Positions 1 through 7,781 of a DNA stretch of 24,003 bases are shown piece after piece; the stretch's first letter is position 1, and each line of letters begins with the position of its first letter. Made by a program: the position numbers and the translations under genes. The notes beneath the pieces were generated by a model. That model had not been told where the DNA came from and made no database searches. It was given only the letters and a program-made list of their open reading frames with translations. The DNA is from an uncultured Atopobium sp. GTDB taxonomy: Bacteria > Actinomycetota > Coriobacteriia > Coriobacteriales > Atopobiaceae. The stretch lies in assembly GCA_937990665.1 (NCBI GenBank), contig CALKRF010000104.1, forward strand, positions 1 through 24,003. Direction: 5' to 3'.

Positions 1-1014
1 TCCGCGGCACCCGCAGCGCTCGCAACGCCCGCGGCACCCGCAGCGCCCGAAACAGCAACGTCCACGCCCTCGGAGCGTACCCGCGCGGACCTTAACACCT
101 ACCTCTACCAGCCACTCGCTCACTTCAGCGCGGGCGGCGGCAAGCGAGTGCGTCCGGTCCTTTGCTGCCTGGGCGCAGAGGCAGTTGGTGGCTCGGCAGA
201 GGCCGCTCTGCCCGTGGCCTGCGCCATCGAGGACTTCCAGTCGGCAGCCCTTATCCACGATGACATCGCAGACAAATCAGAGCTGCGCCGTGGCGAGAAG
301 TGCCTCTACAAGACACTCGGTACCGGACTTGCCATCAACGTTGGTGATTCTGCGCTGGTCAATGTTGTCAGACGCGTTACCGTGGCCGACCACCTCTCTG
401 ACCAGCTTAAAGTTCGCGTTATCGACGCCCTTCTCGCCATGCAGGAGCATACCCTTGAGGGTCAGGCGCTTGACCTTGGCTGGGCTCAAAATAAGCGCTG
501 GGATATTACCTCTAAGCAGTATCTTTTTATGGCGCTCTCCAAGACCGCCTATTACTCTGCTGCATACCCCCTGGTACTAGGCGCGCTCATCGGTGGTGCT
601 GACCAGAAAACGCTTGATGCACTCAAAGAATTTGGCCTCAAGGTAGGTCTTGCCTTCCAACTACAAGACGATCTTCTCAACTTGGTAGGAAACGCCCAGG
701 TACAGGGCAAAGACTTTAGATCGGACATCACTGAAGGCAAGCGAACGCTTGCGGTGGTCTACGCACTCGAGCATCTTGGCCCAGCAGAAAAGACAGAGCT
801 TGTCTCCATACTTTCTGCGCATACTACCAATACTTTGGAGCTTCAGCGCGCTGTGGAGCTTATGGAAAGCGCTAATGCGATAAAATTTGTCCGCACGCAC
901 GCTCTTGCCTTAGTTGATGAGGCAAAGCACGTACTTGAAAACGTGATACTTACTGAAGACGCTCGCGACACACTTTTGTCTATGGCAGACTTCTTTGTGA
1001 ACCGAGAAAGGTAA
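1..1014 (+). CDS. Polyprenyl (isoprenyl) diphosphate synthase, 5'-truncated by the window edge
   Basis: The reading frame is open from base 1, so the start lies outside the window; 337 residues are visible. Trans-isoprenyl diphosphate synthases condense IPP with allylic diphosphates to make quinone or lipid-carrier precursors in the cytosol. Seen: GGGKRVRP near visible residue 44, the first Asp-rich motif DDIAD near residue 87, and the second region FQLQDDLLNLVG near residue 220, where the usual third Asp of DDxxD is Asn. The internal GTG at 148 would remove the GGKR motif and is not the start. The first ~30 visible residues are an Ala/Pro-rich linker encoded partly by a 16-bp exact repeat (4-19 and 31-46). 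The next gene begins 2 bases after the stop, so they are probably co-transcribed. Chain length cannot be told from sequence alone. Confidence 0.88.
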   Translation, partial: SAAPAALATPAAPAAPETATSTPSERTRADLNTYLYQPLAHFSAGGGKRVRPVLCCLGAEAVGGSAEAALPVACAIEDFQSAALIHDDIADKSELRRGEKCLYKTLGTGLAINVGDSALVNVVRRVTVADHLSDQLKVRVIDALLAMQEHTLEGQALDLGWAQNKRWDITSKQYLFMALSKTAYYSAAYPLVLGALIGGADQKTLDALKEFGLKVGLAFQLQDDLLNLVGNAQVQGKDFRSDITEGKRTLAVVYALEHLGPAEKTELVSILSAHTTNTLELQRAVELMESANAIKFVRTHALALVDEAKHVLENVILTEDARDTLLSMADFFVNRER

Positions 1015-1016
1015 TT

Positions 1017-1946
1017 ATGGATCCAATTACTCCTGGTAGCACTGGTGCTGCCGTTGAAGACATTCAGGAACGCCTCGTAAAGCTTGGCTACACCATCGAA
1101 GACGATGAGCGCCAGAGCCACACATTTGGCAAGTCAACTGCTCGCGCCGTTGCGCGCTTTAGGCTTGACCATGACCTTTCTCTTGGAGAAGAAGTAGATG
1201 CCTCTACCTGGGCAATCATGGTCGATGAGGGCTATGAGCTAGGAGACAGAACCCTCTATCTGCGTCTTCCTAACTTCCACGGCAATGACGTGCGTCAGCT
1301 GCAAGAGCGTCTCAACATCTTGGGTTTCTCGTGCGGAAAAGTTGATGGCCATTACGGTGTTCACACCGAGGCTGCCGTTAAGCTCTTCCAGGAGAGCGTC
1401 GGTGAACTTGCTGACGGTATGGCATTTCAGGATACCCTCGACGCTATTGAGCGTCTGCGCCACGTTTGGTCTGGTAAGCAGGCAAAAGGCCCTCACCCAC
1501 AGGGTCCTATGGGCTTTGCTCGTGCAGCAAACGTTCTTGAGACCACCTGCATTGCAATTACGGGAGAAGATCCTATCTCTAGAAACGTAGCTGCTCGCGT
1601 CTATAACCTTTCTAAGGCAACTACTGAGGCAAGCGGCATGACCATGATTGATCGCGCCGATTCCCCTACTGATGCAGCCACTATTTTGGTTCTGACCACA
1701 GCCTATGCCCCAAGCATGCCCGCCCGCGGACAGGTTGGTATTGGCTCTGTTTCTATGGAAGAAAACGAGACGCTGCCAGCAAGACTGCGCACTGCTATTG
1801 AGTCTGCTGATGCAACGGGCTCCCCTATCAAGATTGTGCTGCCAGAAGGAACAAACGTTGACGGCTCATTTACTACCGCAGACGCGCAGACTTTAGCAGT
1901 TCTTGTTCTTGATGCAATTTGTGGAGCATTTGCCTCGCTAAGCTGA
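1017..1946 (+). CDS. Protein with two peptidoglycan-binding (PG_binding_1) domains
   Basis: 309 residues starting at ATG 1017. Two PGB-like repeats are visible, about residues 5-75 (GAAVEDIQERLVKLGY, later FGKSTARAVARFR) and 85-150 (GNDVRQLQERLNILGF, later YGVHTEAAVKLFQ). The C-terminal half (about 165-309) matches no catalytic family I know. There is no signal peptide or membrane segment, so the protein should be cytosolic, which is odd for a wall-binding module. A possible parallel is actinobacterial CwlM, a cytosolic amidase-like protein with two PGB domains that regulates precursor synthesis, but the C-terminus here shows no obvious amidase zinc ligands. It follows the prenyl synthase after 2 bases and may be linked to the cell-envelope precursor genes around it (prenyl synthase, glmU). 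Function unproven. Confidence 0.8.
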   Translation: MDPITPGSTGAAVEDIQERLVKLGYTIEDDERQSHTFGKSTARAVARFRLDHDLSLGEEVDASTWAIMVDEGYELGDRTLYLRLPNFHGNDVRQLQERLNILGFSCGKVDGHYGVHTEAAVKLFQESVGELADGMAFQDTLDAIERLRHVWSGKQAKGPHPQGPMGFARAANVLETTCIAITGEDPISRNVAARVYNLSKATTEASGMTMIDRADSPTDAATILVLTTAYAPSMPARGQVGIGSVSMEENETLPARLRTAIESADATGSPIKIVLPEGTNVDGSFTTADAQTLAVLVLDAICGAFASLS

Positions 1947-1990
1947 TACACTTAATAGAGTTGCGGACAAAACCAACGTAGTGATTACAT

Positions 1991-2065
1991 TGGGGTATCG
2001 TCCAACGGTTAGGACACGGGTTTTTGGTGCCTGGAATGTGGGTTCGAATCCTACTACCCCAGCCA
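1991..2065 (+). tRNA. tRNA-Gln (anticodon TTG)
   Basis: A cloverleaf can be drawn by hand. Acceptor TGGGGTA pairs with TACCCCA; the anticodon stem CGGGT/GCCTG encloses loop TTTTGGT with anticodon TTG; the T arm is GTGGG-TTCGAAT-CCTAC; discriminator G and an encoded CCA follow. A run of six T immediately after the CCA can act as terminator. The gene lies between the PG-binding protein and glmU. Confidence 0.95.
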
Positions 2066-2134
2066 TTTTTTACGCAACTTTTGTGTAGGGACGCACTCGT
2101 ATCGAGTAATACGAAGTACTTTGGAGGCTTACGT

Positions 2135-3523
2135 ATGCCACTTACTGCGATTGTCCTCGCTGCAGGCGAGGGAACGCGCATGAAGTCCCACCACCCTAAG
2201 ATTGTGCACAAATTACTAGATAAACCCCTTGTTTGGTGGAGTGTCAACGCCGCAATTACTGCTGGCGCTGAGCGCGTCATTGTGGTTGTTGGTAACCATG
2301 CTGACGAGGTTAAATCTGCACTTTCTTGCTTCCCCAACCTTGAATATGTTGCCCAGACCGAGCGTCTTGGCACCGGCCACGCCGTCAAGGTTGTAAAGGA
2401 TGCTCTTGGTGGCTTCAAGGGACCCGTTGTTGTTATCAACGGTGACGCATCTCTGTTGCGCGCACAGTCTATTCTCGACCTTGTTGCAGAAACTAAAGCT
2501 CATCACAACGCATGTACCGTACTTACCATGACGCCACCAGATCCAACCGGATATGGTCGCGTCATTTCTTCTAACGGCCAGGTAACTGCCATTGTTGAGC
2601 ACAAGGATGCTACGCCAGAGCAGCGCGAGCAAGAGCGTGAATGCAACGTTGGCGTGTACTGCTTCTGTGGCGGAAGACTGACCGCAAACATCGATCTTCT
2701 CGGCAATGACAACGTGCAGGGCGAGTACTACCTCACTGACATGGTGGGCCTTTACGTCAGCCAGGGCGAGCCTGTTGCTGCCGTCCACGTTGACGACTAC
2801 AAAGAGGCGCTGGGCGTCAATTCCCGCTCCGAGCTTGCCGTTGCCACCCGCATCATGCAGGAGCGCATCAACGAGCACTGGATGAGCCAGGGCGTCACCA
2901 TGCTGGACCCAACCTCCGTCTGGATTGGCCCCGAGGTCACGCTTGGTATGGACACCGAGGTTCTCCCGCAGACTATGCTCTACGGCAAGACCTCAATTGG
3001 CGAGAATTGCGTGGTAGGCCCTAACACTCGTCTGACCGATACAATTGTTGGCAACGACGCTGTTGTTGATGAGACTGTAGCTATCAACGCACAGGTAGAC
3101 GACTTTGCTACCTGCGGTCCTCGCGCTTACTTGCGTCCAGGCACTCACCTTATGCCTCATGCCAAAGCAGGCACCCACGTTGAAATCAAAAATTCAACTA
3201 TCGGCGAAGGCTCTAAGGTACCTCACCTCTCCTACATTGGTGACACTACCATGGGCTCCGGCGTCAATATTGGCGCAGGTTCAATTACATGCAATTACGA
3301 CGGTTACCACAAGTTCAAGACTAACATTGGCAACAACGTCTTTGTTGGATCCGACACTATGATGGTGGCACCCGTCTCAATTGGTGATGGCGCACTTGTG
3401 GGGGCAAGTTCGTGCATCACAAAGGATGTACCAGCAGATGCGCTTGCACTCGAGCGCTCTGAGCAGAAAATTGTTGAGGGATACGCCGCCCAGAGGCGTC
3501 ACAAGCTTGAGAAAGAGGACTAG
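2135..3523 (+). CDS. glmU: Bifunctional UDP-GlcNAc pyrophosphorylase / glucosamine-1-phosphate N-acetyltransferase
   Basis: 462 residues. ATG 2135 has the ribosome site GGAGG 8 bases upstream; the frame extends further upstream but into the tRNA, so that part is not coding. GlmU acetylates GlcN-1-P and then uridylylates it to UDP-GlcNAc for peptidoglycan. Seen: N-terminal nucleotidyltransferase signature LAAGEGTRMKS at residues 8-18, acceptor loop TERLGTGHAV, NGDASLL (family usually has Pro where Ser stands), then a hexapeptide-repeat left-handed beta-helix from about residue 260 with VPHLSYIGDTTMG and VNIGAGSITCNYDG around the acetyltransferase site. Length is normal for the family. Its stop abuts the ATG of prs with no gap, a glmU-prs pair common in Gram-positive bacteria. 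Confidence 0.97.
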   Translation: MPLTAIVLAAGEGTRMKSHHPKIVHKLLDKPLVWWSVNAAITAGAERVIVVVGNHADEVKSALSCFPNLEYVAQTERLGTGHAVKVVKDALGGFKGPVVVINGDASLLRAQSILDLVAETKAHHNACTVLTMTPPDPTGYGRVISSNGQVTAIVEHKDATPEQREQERECNVGVYCFCGGRLTANIDLLGNDNVQGEYYLTDMVGLYVSQGEPVAAVHVDDYKEALGVNSRSELAVATRIMQERINEHWMSQGVTMLDPTSVWIGPEVTLGMDTEVLPQTMLYGKTSIGENCVVGPNTRLTDTIVGNDAVVDETVAINAQVDDFATCGPRAYLRPGTHLMPHAKAGTHVEIKNSTIGEGSKVPHLSYIGDTTMGSGVNIGAGSITCNYDGYHKFKTNIGNNVFVGSDTMMVAPVSIGDGALVGASSCITKDVPADALALERSEQKIVEGYAAQRRHKLEKED

Positions 3524-4519
3524 ATGTTCGAGAACCTGAGCGATCCGCTATTAGTTGCTAGAAACATCAAGCTCTACACCGGTACAGGTAACCCTGAACT
3601 GGCTCGTAAAGTTGCAGACATTCTTCACCTAGAGCTACAAGGTCTTCTCCTTGAGAAGTTTGCTAACGGAGAAATCTACGCTCGCTTTGACGAGTCTGTC
3701 CGCGGCGACGAGGTCTTCTTCATTCAGTCTATGGCAGGCGTCAACGTCAACGACCTGGTTATGGAGACGCTGATTGTTGCTGACGCTGCAAAGCGCGCAT
3801 CTGCTAACAGCTTTACCGTAGTTATCCCTCACTACGCATACGCTCGTCAGGACCGCAAAGCTGCTGCTCGCGAGCCTATTACCGCTCGTCTGATGGCAAA
3901 CCTGCTTGAGAACGCTGGCGTTGACCGCGTCATCACACTTGACTTGCACCAAGGCCAAATCCAGGGCTTCTTTGACATCCCTGTTTCTCACCTGACTGCT
4001 CTCTACCTTCTGGGCGATTACTTTAAGAACAAGCCATTTGACTGGGAGAATACCGTTGTTGTCTCCCCTGATATGGGTCGCGCAAAAGCAGCTAAGAAGC
4101 TTTCCGACTACCTTGACTGTGGCCTTGCAATTGCTCACAAGAGCCGTCCTCGCCACAACGAGAGCGCAGTTATGGGCATCATCGGCGACATCAAGGGTAA
4201 GACCTGCATTGTTAACGACGACATGATTGATACCGCAGGCACCCTCTGTGCTTCCGTTGTTAAACTGAAGGAAATGGGTGCTGGTGACATCTATGTCTGC
4301 GCAACCCACGGCATCTTCTCTGGCCCTGCAATCGAGCGCCTCAATAACACTCCAATTGAGGAGTGCGTTGTTACTGACGCAATTCCTTGCCCTGCAGCAA
4401 ACCAGGAAGGCTCTAAGATCAAGACGATTACCATTGCAAACGAGCTTGCCGAGGCAATCTACGCTGTCTACACCGACCGTCCTGTCTCCGACATCTTCGG
4501 TGGCGACTTCAACCTGTAA
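3524..4519 (+). CDS. prs: Ribose-phosphate pyrophosphokinase (PRPP synthetase)
   Basis: 331 residues. It converts ribose-5-P and ATP to PRPP for nucleotide, His and Trp synthesis. Seen: FANGEIYARFDESVRG near residue 45, the ATP loop YARQDRKAAAREPITARL near 105-122, the metal site LDLHQGQIQGFF near 140, VVSPDMGRAKAAKKL near 182, and the PRPP-binding loop IVNDDMIDTAGT near 227-238. ATG 3524 follows the glmU stop immediately, with GAAAGAGG inside the glmU end as ribosome site, so translation is probably coupled. The gene runs into the left copy of a long inverted repeat, which supplies its terminator (hairpin at 4641). Confidence 0.97.
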   Translation: MFENLSDPLLVARNIKLYTGTGNPELARKVADILHLELQGLLLEKFANGEIYARFDESVRGDEVFFIQSMAGVNVNDLVMETLIVADAAKRASANSFTVVIPHYAYARQDRKAAAREPITARLMANLLENAGVDRVITLDLHQGQIQGFFDIPVSHLTALYLLGDYFKNKPFDWENTVVVSPDMGRAKAAKKLSDYLDCGLAIAHKSRPRHNESAVMGIIGDIKGKTCIVNDDMIDTAGTLCASVVKLKEMGAGDIYVCATHGIFSGPAIERLNNTPIEECVVTDAIPCPAANQEGSKIKTITIANELAEAIYAVYTDRPVSDIFGGDFNL

Positions 4520-5093
4520 CCCCGCAGGCAGGTCAGCCGCGCGTGCGACGGCAACAATACCGCAGGTCAATTGCGCGCGGGCGACGACGGCAATACTGCA
4601 GGTCAAACGTGCGTGCGAGCGCGGATCGCAAGTGATTTCAACCCGGTATCCATTTCGTATGGATACCGGGTTTCTTATGTGGAAACGCTGGGAGTGATGC
4701 GAGTTTCTCGCCAGGTGGGCGGTGTGAGCTGGTGCGCGATTAGCGCGCGCCTGATACGAGCCTGATGCGCGCCTGGAGCGAGCCTGATTTTCTCGCCATG
4801 TCTGAACGATTTGCCGGAAAAGTACACGAAGTCTGAGTGGTTTTGCCGGTTTTTCTCGCCATATCTGAGTAAATTCACTCAGACATGATGCAGCTTTCGG
4901 GCTCAAAAATTCAGGGTAACGTAGTCTATCTTTCACGCGCCTGATTTCTGCAAAGAATCTGTAAATTTTGCCTAAAAGTGTAAAAGAATCTGTGGATTTG
5001 CCTGATTTTGTCAAAGAATCTGTACCTCAAATACAGATTCTTTGCACTTTTCAGGCGCGCGATGGCGAGAAGCACGCCTGGCGAGAAACCCGT
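4520..5093. repeat. Left arm of a ~0.5 kb inverted repeat (non-coding, between prs and pcp)
   Basis: The reverse complement of this stretch aligns nearly end to end with 9314-9844. From outside to inside both copies hold GC-rich units containing CGCAGGTCA or TGCAGGTCA, a hairpin ACCCGGTATCCAT/ATGGATACCGGGT, several TGGCGAGAAA copies, a near-palindrome around TCTGAGTAAATT, units of ~30 bp centred on AAAGAATCTGT, and GCGCGCCTGAAAAG at the inner edge. A long - strand frame crosses the arm, and its N-terminal ~60 residues resemble the frame in the other arm. Nearly all differences between the copies there change amino acids, so a conserved protein is unlikely. No other gene is seen in this 607-base gap. 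Confidence 0.85.
4641..4678 (+). terminator. Intrinsic terminator of the glmU-prs unit
   Basis: A perfect 13-bp stem, ACCCGGTATCCAT (4641-4653) and ATGGATACCGGGT (4659-4671), with loop TTCGT, is followed by TTCTTAT. It lies about 120 bases after the prs stop inside the left repeat arm, and a closely related hairpin sits at the matching place in the right arm. Confidence 0.75.
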
Positions 5094-5126
5094 GCACTTG
5101 CAGGCGCACTGTAAGCGGCGCGCAAT

Positions 5127-5855
5127 CTAGCAGGTTGTTCCGCTTTCATAATCCGCGAGGTCAACGTCGTTTGCAAGCGCCGCTTCCAGCGCAACCTGCA
5201 GTCCGCGAGTCATCATCTCCAGCGACATGCTTGGAACCTGGCGGGTCTTCTCGCCAGTGCCAGCCTTTTCGCCTGCAGCGAAGCCCTTCTCGCCAGTGTC
5301 AGCCTTCTCGGCGGCTGCAGCGTTTTTCTCGACAACCTGCTCCGTTGCGAACGGTACGTGTAGAAACGTACCGCGAGTCTCCGGAAACCTCGTGGCCAGC
5401 GCATGAAGGACCTGGTACATGACGTCGTTGCAGACGTACGTTCCCGCAGTGTACGAGACCGCCGCGGGGATCTCCGCCTGGTTCATGGCAACCACCATAG
5501 CATTTACCGGCAGCGACGCAAAATACGCGTCGGGAGCGCCGTCGATGATGCGCTGCGAGAGCGGCTGCTTGCCCGCATTGTCGGGGATTCGCGCGTGAGC
5601 CCAGTTGATGCCCACAAACTCGGGCGTAATCTTGCTTCTTCCGCCCGCTTGGCCCACGCAAAGCACAATCTCGGGTCGCTCAGCTTCAAGCGCGTCGATA
5701 ACCTTCTGAGCGCCAGCGCCAAACTCAACAGGTACGTGCAGTTTTATCACCTGAGCACCGCCAATGGTCTCGGGCAGCGCCTTCACGGCCTCCCAAGCTG
5801 GATTGATTTTCTCGCCACCGAAAGGCTCAAATCCGGTAACCAGAATCTTCTTCAT
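5127..5855 (-). CDS. pcp: Pyroglutamyl-peptidase I (pyrrolidone-carboxylate peptidase), with an inserted Glu/Lys/Ala-rich loop
   Basis: 242 residues from the ATG whose complement ends at 5855, with GGAGG 5 bases upstream; the longer upstream frame is not needed. The cytosolic cysteine peptidase removes N-terminal pyroglutamate from peptides. Seen: N-terminal LVTGFEPFGG, a catalytic Glu candidate in ITPEFVGINWAHAR, Cys in SYTAGTYVCNDVMYQVLHAL, and His in GTFLHVPFATEQV, i.e. the Glu/Cys/His triad of family C15. The usual length is about 200-215 residues. The excess lies between the His motif and the final PSMSLEMMTRGLQVAL segment: about 25 residues rich in E, K, A and G with GEK three times, encoded partly by two TGGCGAGAAG copies. 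The gene is convergent with prs and divergent from pth. Confidence 0.92.
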   Translation of the reverse strand: MKKILVTGFEPFGGEKINPAWEAVKALPETIGGAQVIKLHVPVEFGAGAQKVIDALEAERPEIVLCVGQAGGRSKITPEFVGINWAHARIPDNAGKQPLSQRIIDGAPDAYFASLPVNAMVVAMNQAEIPAAVSYTAGTYVCNDVMYQVLHALATRFPETRGTFLHVPFATEQVVEKNAAAAEKADTGEKGFAAGEKAGTGEKTRQVPSMSLEMMTRGLQVALEAALANDVDLADYESGTTC

Positions 5856-6048
5856 TTTGCCTCCGCACCTCAGTTGAACGCCGCATGTCCCGCACGCCGC
5901 CCACCGCACGCTGCTCACCGCGCGCCGATTGCTGCACGTCACGCGCGCTGCCGCTAGGCTGCCAACCGCGAGCTCAGTTCACGCTGGTCGAACCTGTCGT
6001 TTTCCCTTACCATCATAAACGTACACATCTCAAACGGAAGGAAATTTG

Positions 6049-6618
6049 ATGCACGGTAACAAAATTGTGCTTGTAGCGGGCCTGGGAAATCCTGGCGAGA
6101 AATACGCGCGCACCAGGCACAATGCTGGTTTTGCCGTCGTCGATACCCTTGCCGAGCGCCACGGCGTTTCGTACTGGAAAAGCGAGGCGGGCTGCCAGGT
6201 TGCGGAGATCACCCTTCCCGCAGCTCCCGGAGCCGCATCTGGCGAGAAACGCCATCTACTCCTGGCCAAACCCCAGGACTTCATGAATACCAGCGGTGGT
6301 CCCCTCTCCAAACTTGCTCGTGTACACCACCTTCAACCTGCGCAAATCCTGGTTATTCACGACGAAGTTGACCTTGCAGAGGGCCAACTCAACTTCAAGG
6401 AAGGCGGCGGACTCAACTCGCATAACGGTCTGCGTTCCATCGCCGACAAGCTCCAGACCAGGGATTTTATGCGCCTGCAGTTTGGCATCGGTCGCCCTCC
6501 TGGAAAGATGCCGGTGGCAGACTATGTTCTGCGCGAGCTCAAGGGAAACAACCTGGAAGACTTTCTGGTCACCGCCCAGACAGCGGCCGATCAGGTGGAG
6601 CAACTCCTCCACGGCTAG
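6049..6618 (+). CDS. pth: Peptidyl-tRNA hydrolase
   Basis: 189 residues. Start ATG 6049, with AAGGAAA as ribosome site; an in-frame TTG directly before it is less likely. Pth frees tRNA from peptidyl-tRNA dropped by stalled ribosomes. Seen: GLGNPGEKYARTRHNAGF at about residues 10-27, with the catalytic His in RHN; KPQDFMNTSGG near 75; VIHDEVDLAEG near 100; and GGGLNSHNGLRSI near 117. A short Ala/Pro-rich extension (PAAPGAASGEKRH) precedes the KPQDF motif; two TGGCGAGAAA copies fall inside this gene, each encoding a GEK. It is divergent from pcp across a 193-base GC-rich gap (5856-6048), which should hold both promoters; I cannot place them securely. Confidence 0.95.
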   Translation: MHGNKIVLVAGLGNPGEKYARTRHNAGFAVVDTLAERHGVSYWKSEAGCQVAEITLPAAPGAASGEKRHLLLAKPQDFMNTSGGPLSKLARVHHLQPAQILVIHDEVDLAEGQLNFKEGGGLNSHNGLRSIADKLQTRDFMRLQFGIGRPPGKMPVADYVLRELKGNNLEDFLVTAQTAADQVEQLLHG

Positions 6619-6938
6619 CAGGCACCGCGCTCCGCCGCACTTCGCCCCGTGCCGTCGCCGCATGCCGTCACGTCATAAGCTCACCGAACTTCTCGCCCTC
6701 TGCAGCTAGCAGGCAAAACAAGCTGCGAAATATTTATGCTCATTCATGAATTACTCATGTCTTGAATCATGCGCAAATAGTACAATAGATATGTTGTTTG
6801 CGAATACGGGGTTACCCAGACCTCGTATGCGTGAGATACATGCGTCACCTACTACTGTCTTCTCGCCAGAAGGCACGCTGTAGTGCGGCGCGTCAACTCA
6901 CTCGCAGTTTTGTTGTGTTAGGAGAGGAGTACCGCTGA
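6619..6938 (+). promoter_or_regulatory. 320-base intergenic leader upstream of nfnAB with a probable promoter
   Basis: No gene is seen. The first ~100 bases are GC-rich and contain two copies of CTAGCAGGCA about 90 bases apart. From about 6725 the DNA turns AT-rich. TACAAT at 6781-6786 is the best -10 candidate; no good -35 stands at 16-18 bp, although TTGAAT lies 13 bp upstream. ATTCATGAAT (6743-6752) is palindromic. A TGGCGAGAAG copy on the - strand lies at 6859-6868. A strong ribosome site (GGAGAGGAG) precedes ATG 6939. The long leader could hold a regulatory RNA, but I recognise none. Confidence 0.4.
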
Positions 6939-7781
6939 ATGTATAAGATCCTCGAAAAGACTCAGTTCTCCGAGAAGGTCTTCAAGTTCCGTATCGAGGC
7001 ACCACAGATGGCCAAGCATGCACATGCTGGTCAGTTCCTGATGGTCCGCGCAAATGAGTGTGGCGAGCGCGTTCCATTTACCTTTGCGGATTGGAATCCT
7101 GAGGAGGGTTGGGTCGAGTTTATCTTCATGGTAATCGGCAAGACCACCCAGATGCTTTCTACCTATGAGGCTGGCGATTCCCTACAGGACGTCACTGGTC
7201 CTCTGGGCGAGCCTACCGAGATGGGCGAGGGCAAATGGGCAGTTATCGGCGGCGGCGTTGGCCTGGCTATCGCCTTCCCTGTTGCTCGTCAGCTCGTAGC
7301 AGCTGGCCGCGAGGTCCACGCAATCATGGGCGCTCGTACCAAAGAACTGCTGCTGCTTGAGGATCAGTTCCGTTCCATTCTGGACGACGATCACATCCAC
7401 ATCACCACAGACGACGGTTCTCTTGGCGAGAAGGGCGTTGTAACTGCACCTCTCGAGCGTCTTCTGCAGGACAAGCAGGTCGACCGCGTATTCTGCGTTG
7501 GCCCAGTTCCAATGATGAAGTTCTCCACTCTCACTGCCGAGAAGTACGACACACCTATCATCGCTTCCCTGAACCCAATCATGGTCGACGGCACTGGTAT
7601 GTGCGGTTGCTGCCGTGTTGAGGTTGGTGGCGAGACCAAGTTTGCTTGTGTTGACGGTCCTGACTTTGATGCAACCAAGGTTGACTGGAACGACCTTCGC
7701 GCACGTCAGGCAGCCTACCTCACCGAGGAAGGCCAGTCCATTAAGGCTTACGAGGAGACGAGGTGCGCATGCCACAAGTAA
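6939..7781 (+). CDS. nfnA: NAD-binding/[2Fe-2S] subunit of NADH-dependent ferredoxin:NADP oxidoreductase (NfnA-like)
   Basis: 280 residues. Fold order is that of the ferredoxin-NADP reductase superfamily: a flavin-binding barrel (about 1-100, VPFTFADW at the FAD site), then a nucleotide domain (WAVIGGGVGLAIAFPVARQL near 100), ending in a Cys-rich [2Fe-2S] region (GTGMCGCCRVEVGG, then FACVDGP). Family members are often named sulfide or dihydroorotate dehydrogenase-like FAD/NAD-binding protein. Its stop overlaps the next gene by 13 bases, and that partner is the GltA-like flavoprotein. The pair matches NfnAB, which uses flavin-based electron bifurcation to exchange electrons among NADH, ferredoxin and NADPH. 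Whether this pair bifurcates or is the simpler SudAB type is not settled by sequence reading. Confidence 0.85.
   Translation: MYKILEKTQFSEKVFKFRIEAPQMAKHAHAGQFLMVRANECGERVPFTFADWNPEEGWVEFIFMVIGKTTQMLSTYEAGDSLQDVTGPLGEPTEMGEGKWAVIGGGVGLAIAFPVARQLVAAGREVHAIMGARTKELLLLEDQFRSILDDDHIHITTDDGSLGEKGVVTAPLERLLQDKQVDRVFCVGPVPMMKFSTLTAEKYDTPIIASLNPIMVDGTGMCGCCRVEVGGETKFACVDGPDFDATKVDWNDLRARQAAYLTEEGQSIKAYEETRCACHK

Noticed and set aside
2024..2134. N-terminal extension of GlmU
   Set aside because: It would start inside tRNA-Gln; ATG 2135 has a good ribosome site and matches the family start.
3635..5014. 459-codon - strand frame antisense to prs
   Set aside because: It runs antisense through the conserved prs gene and the repeat arm; the prs frame carries all family motifs.
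4930..5055. CRISPR array formed by ~30-bp repeats
   Set aside because: There are only three or four degenerate units, no unique spacers and no cas genes.
6619..6938. Riboswitch in the nfnAB leader
   Set aside because: No known riboswitch core could be recognised; only a long leader and a -10 candidate are visible.
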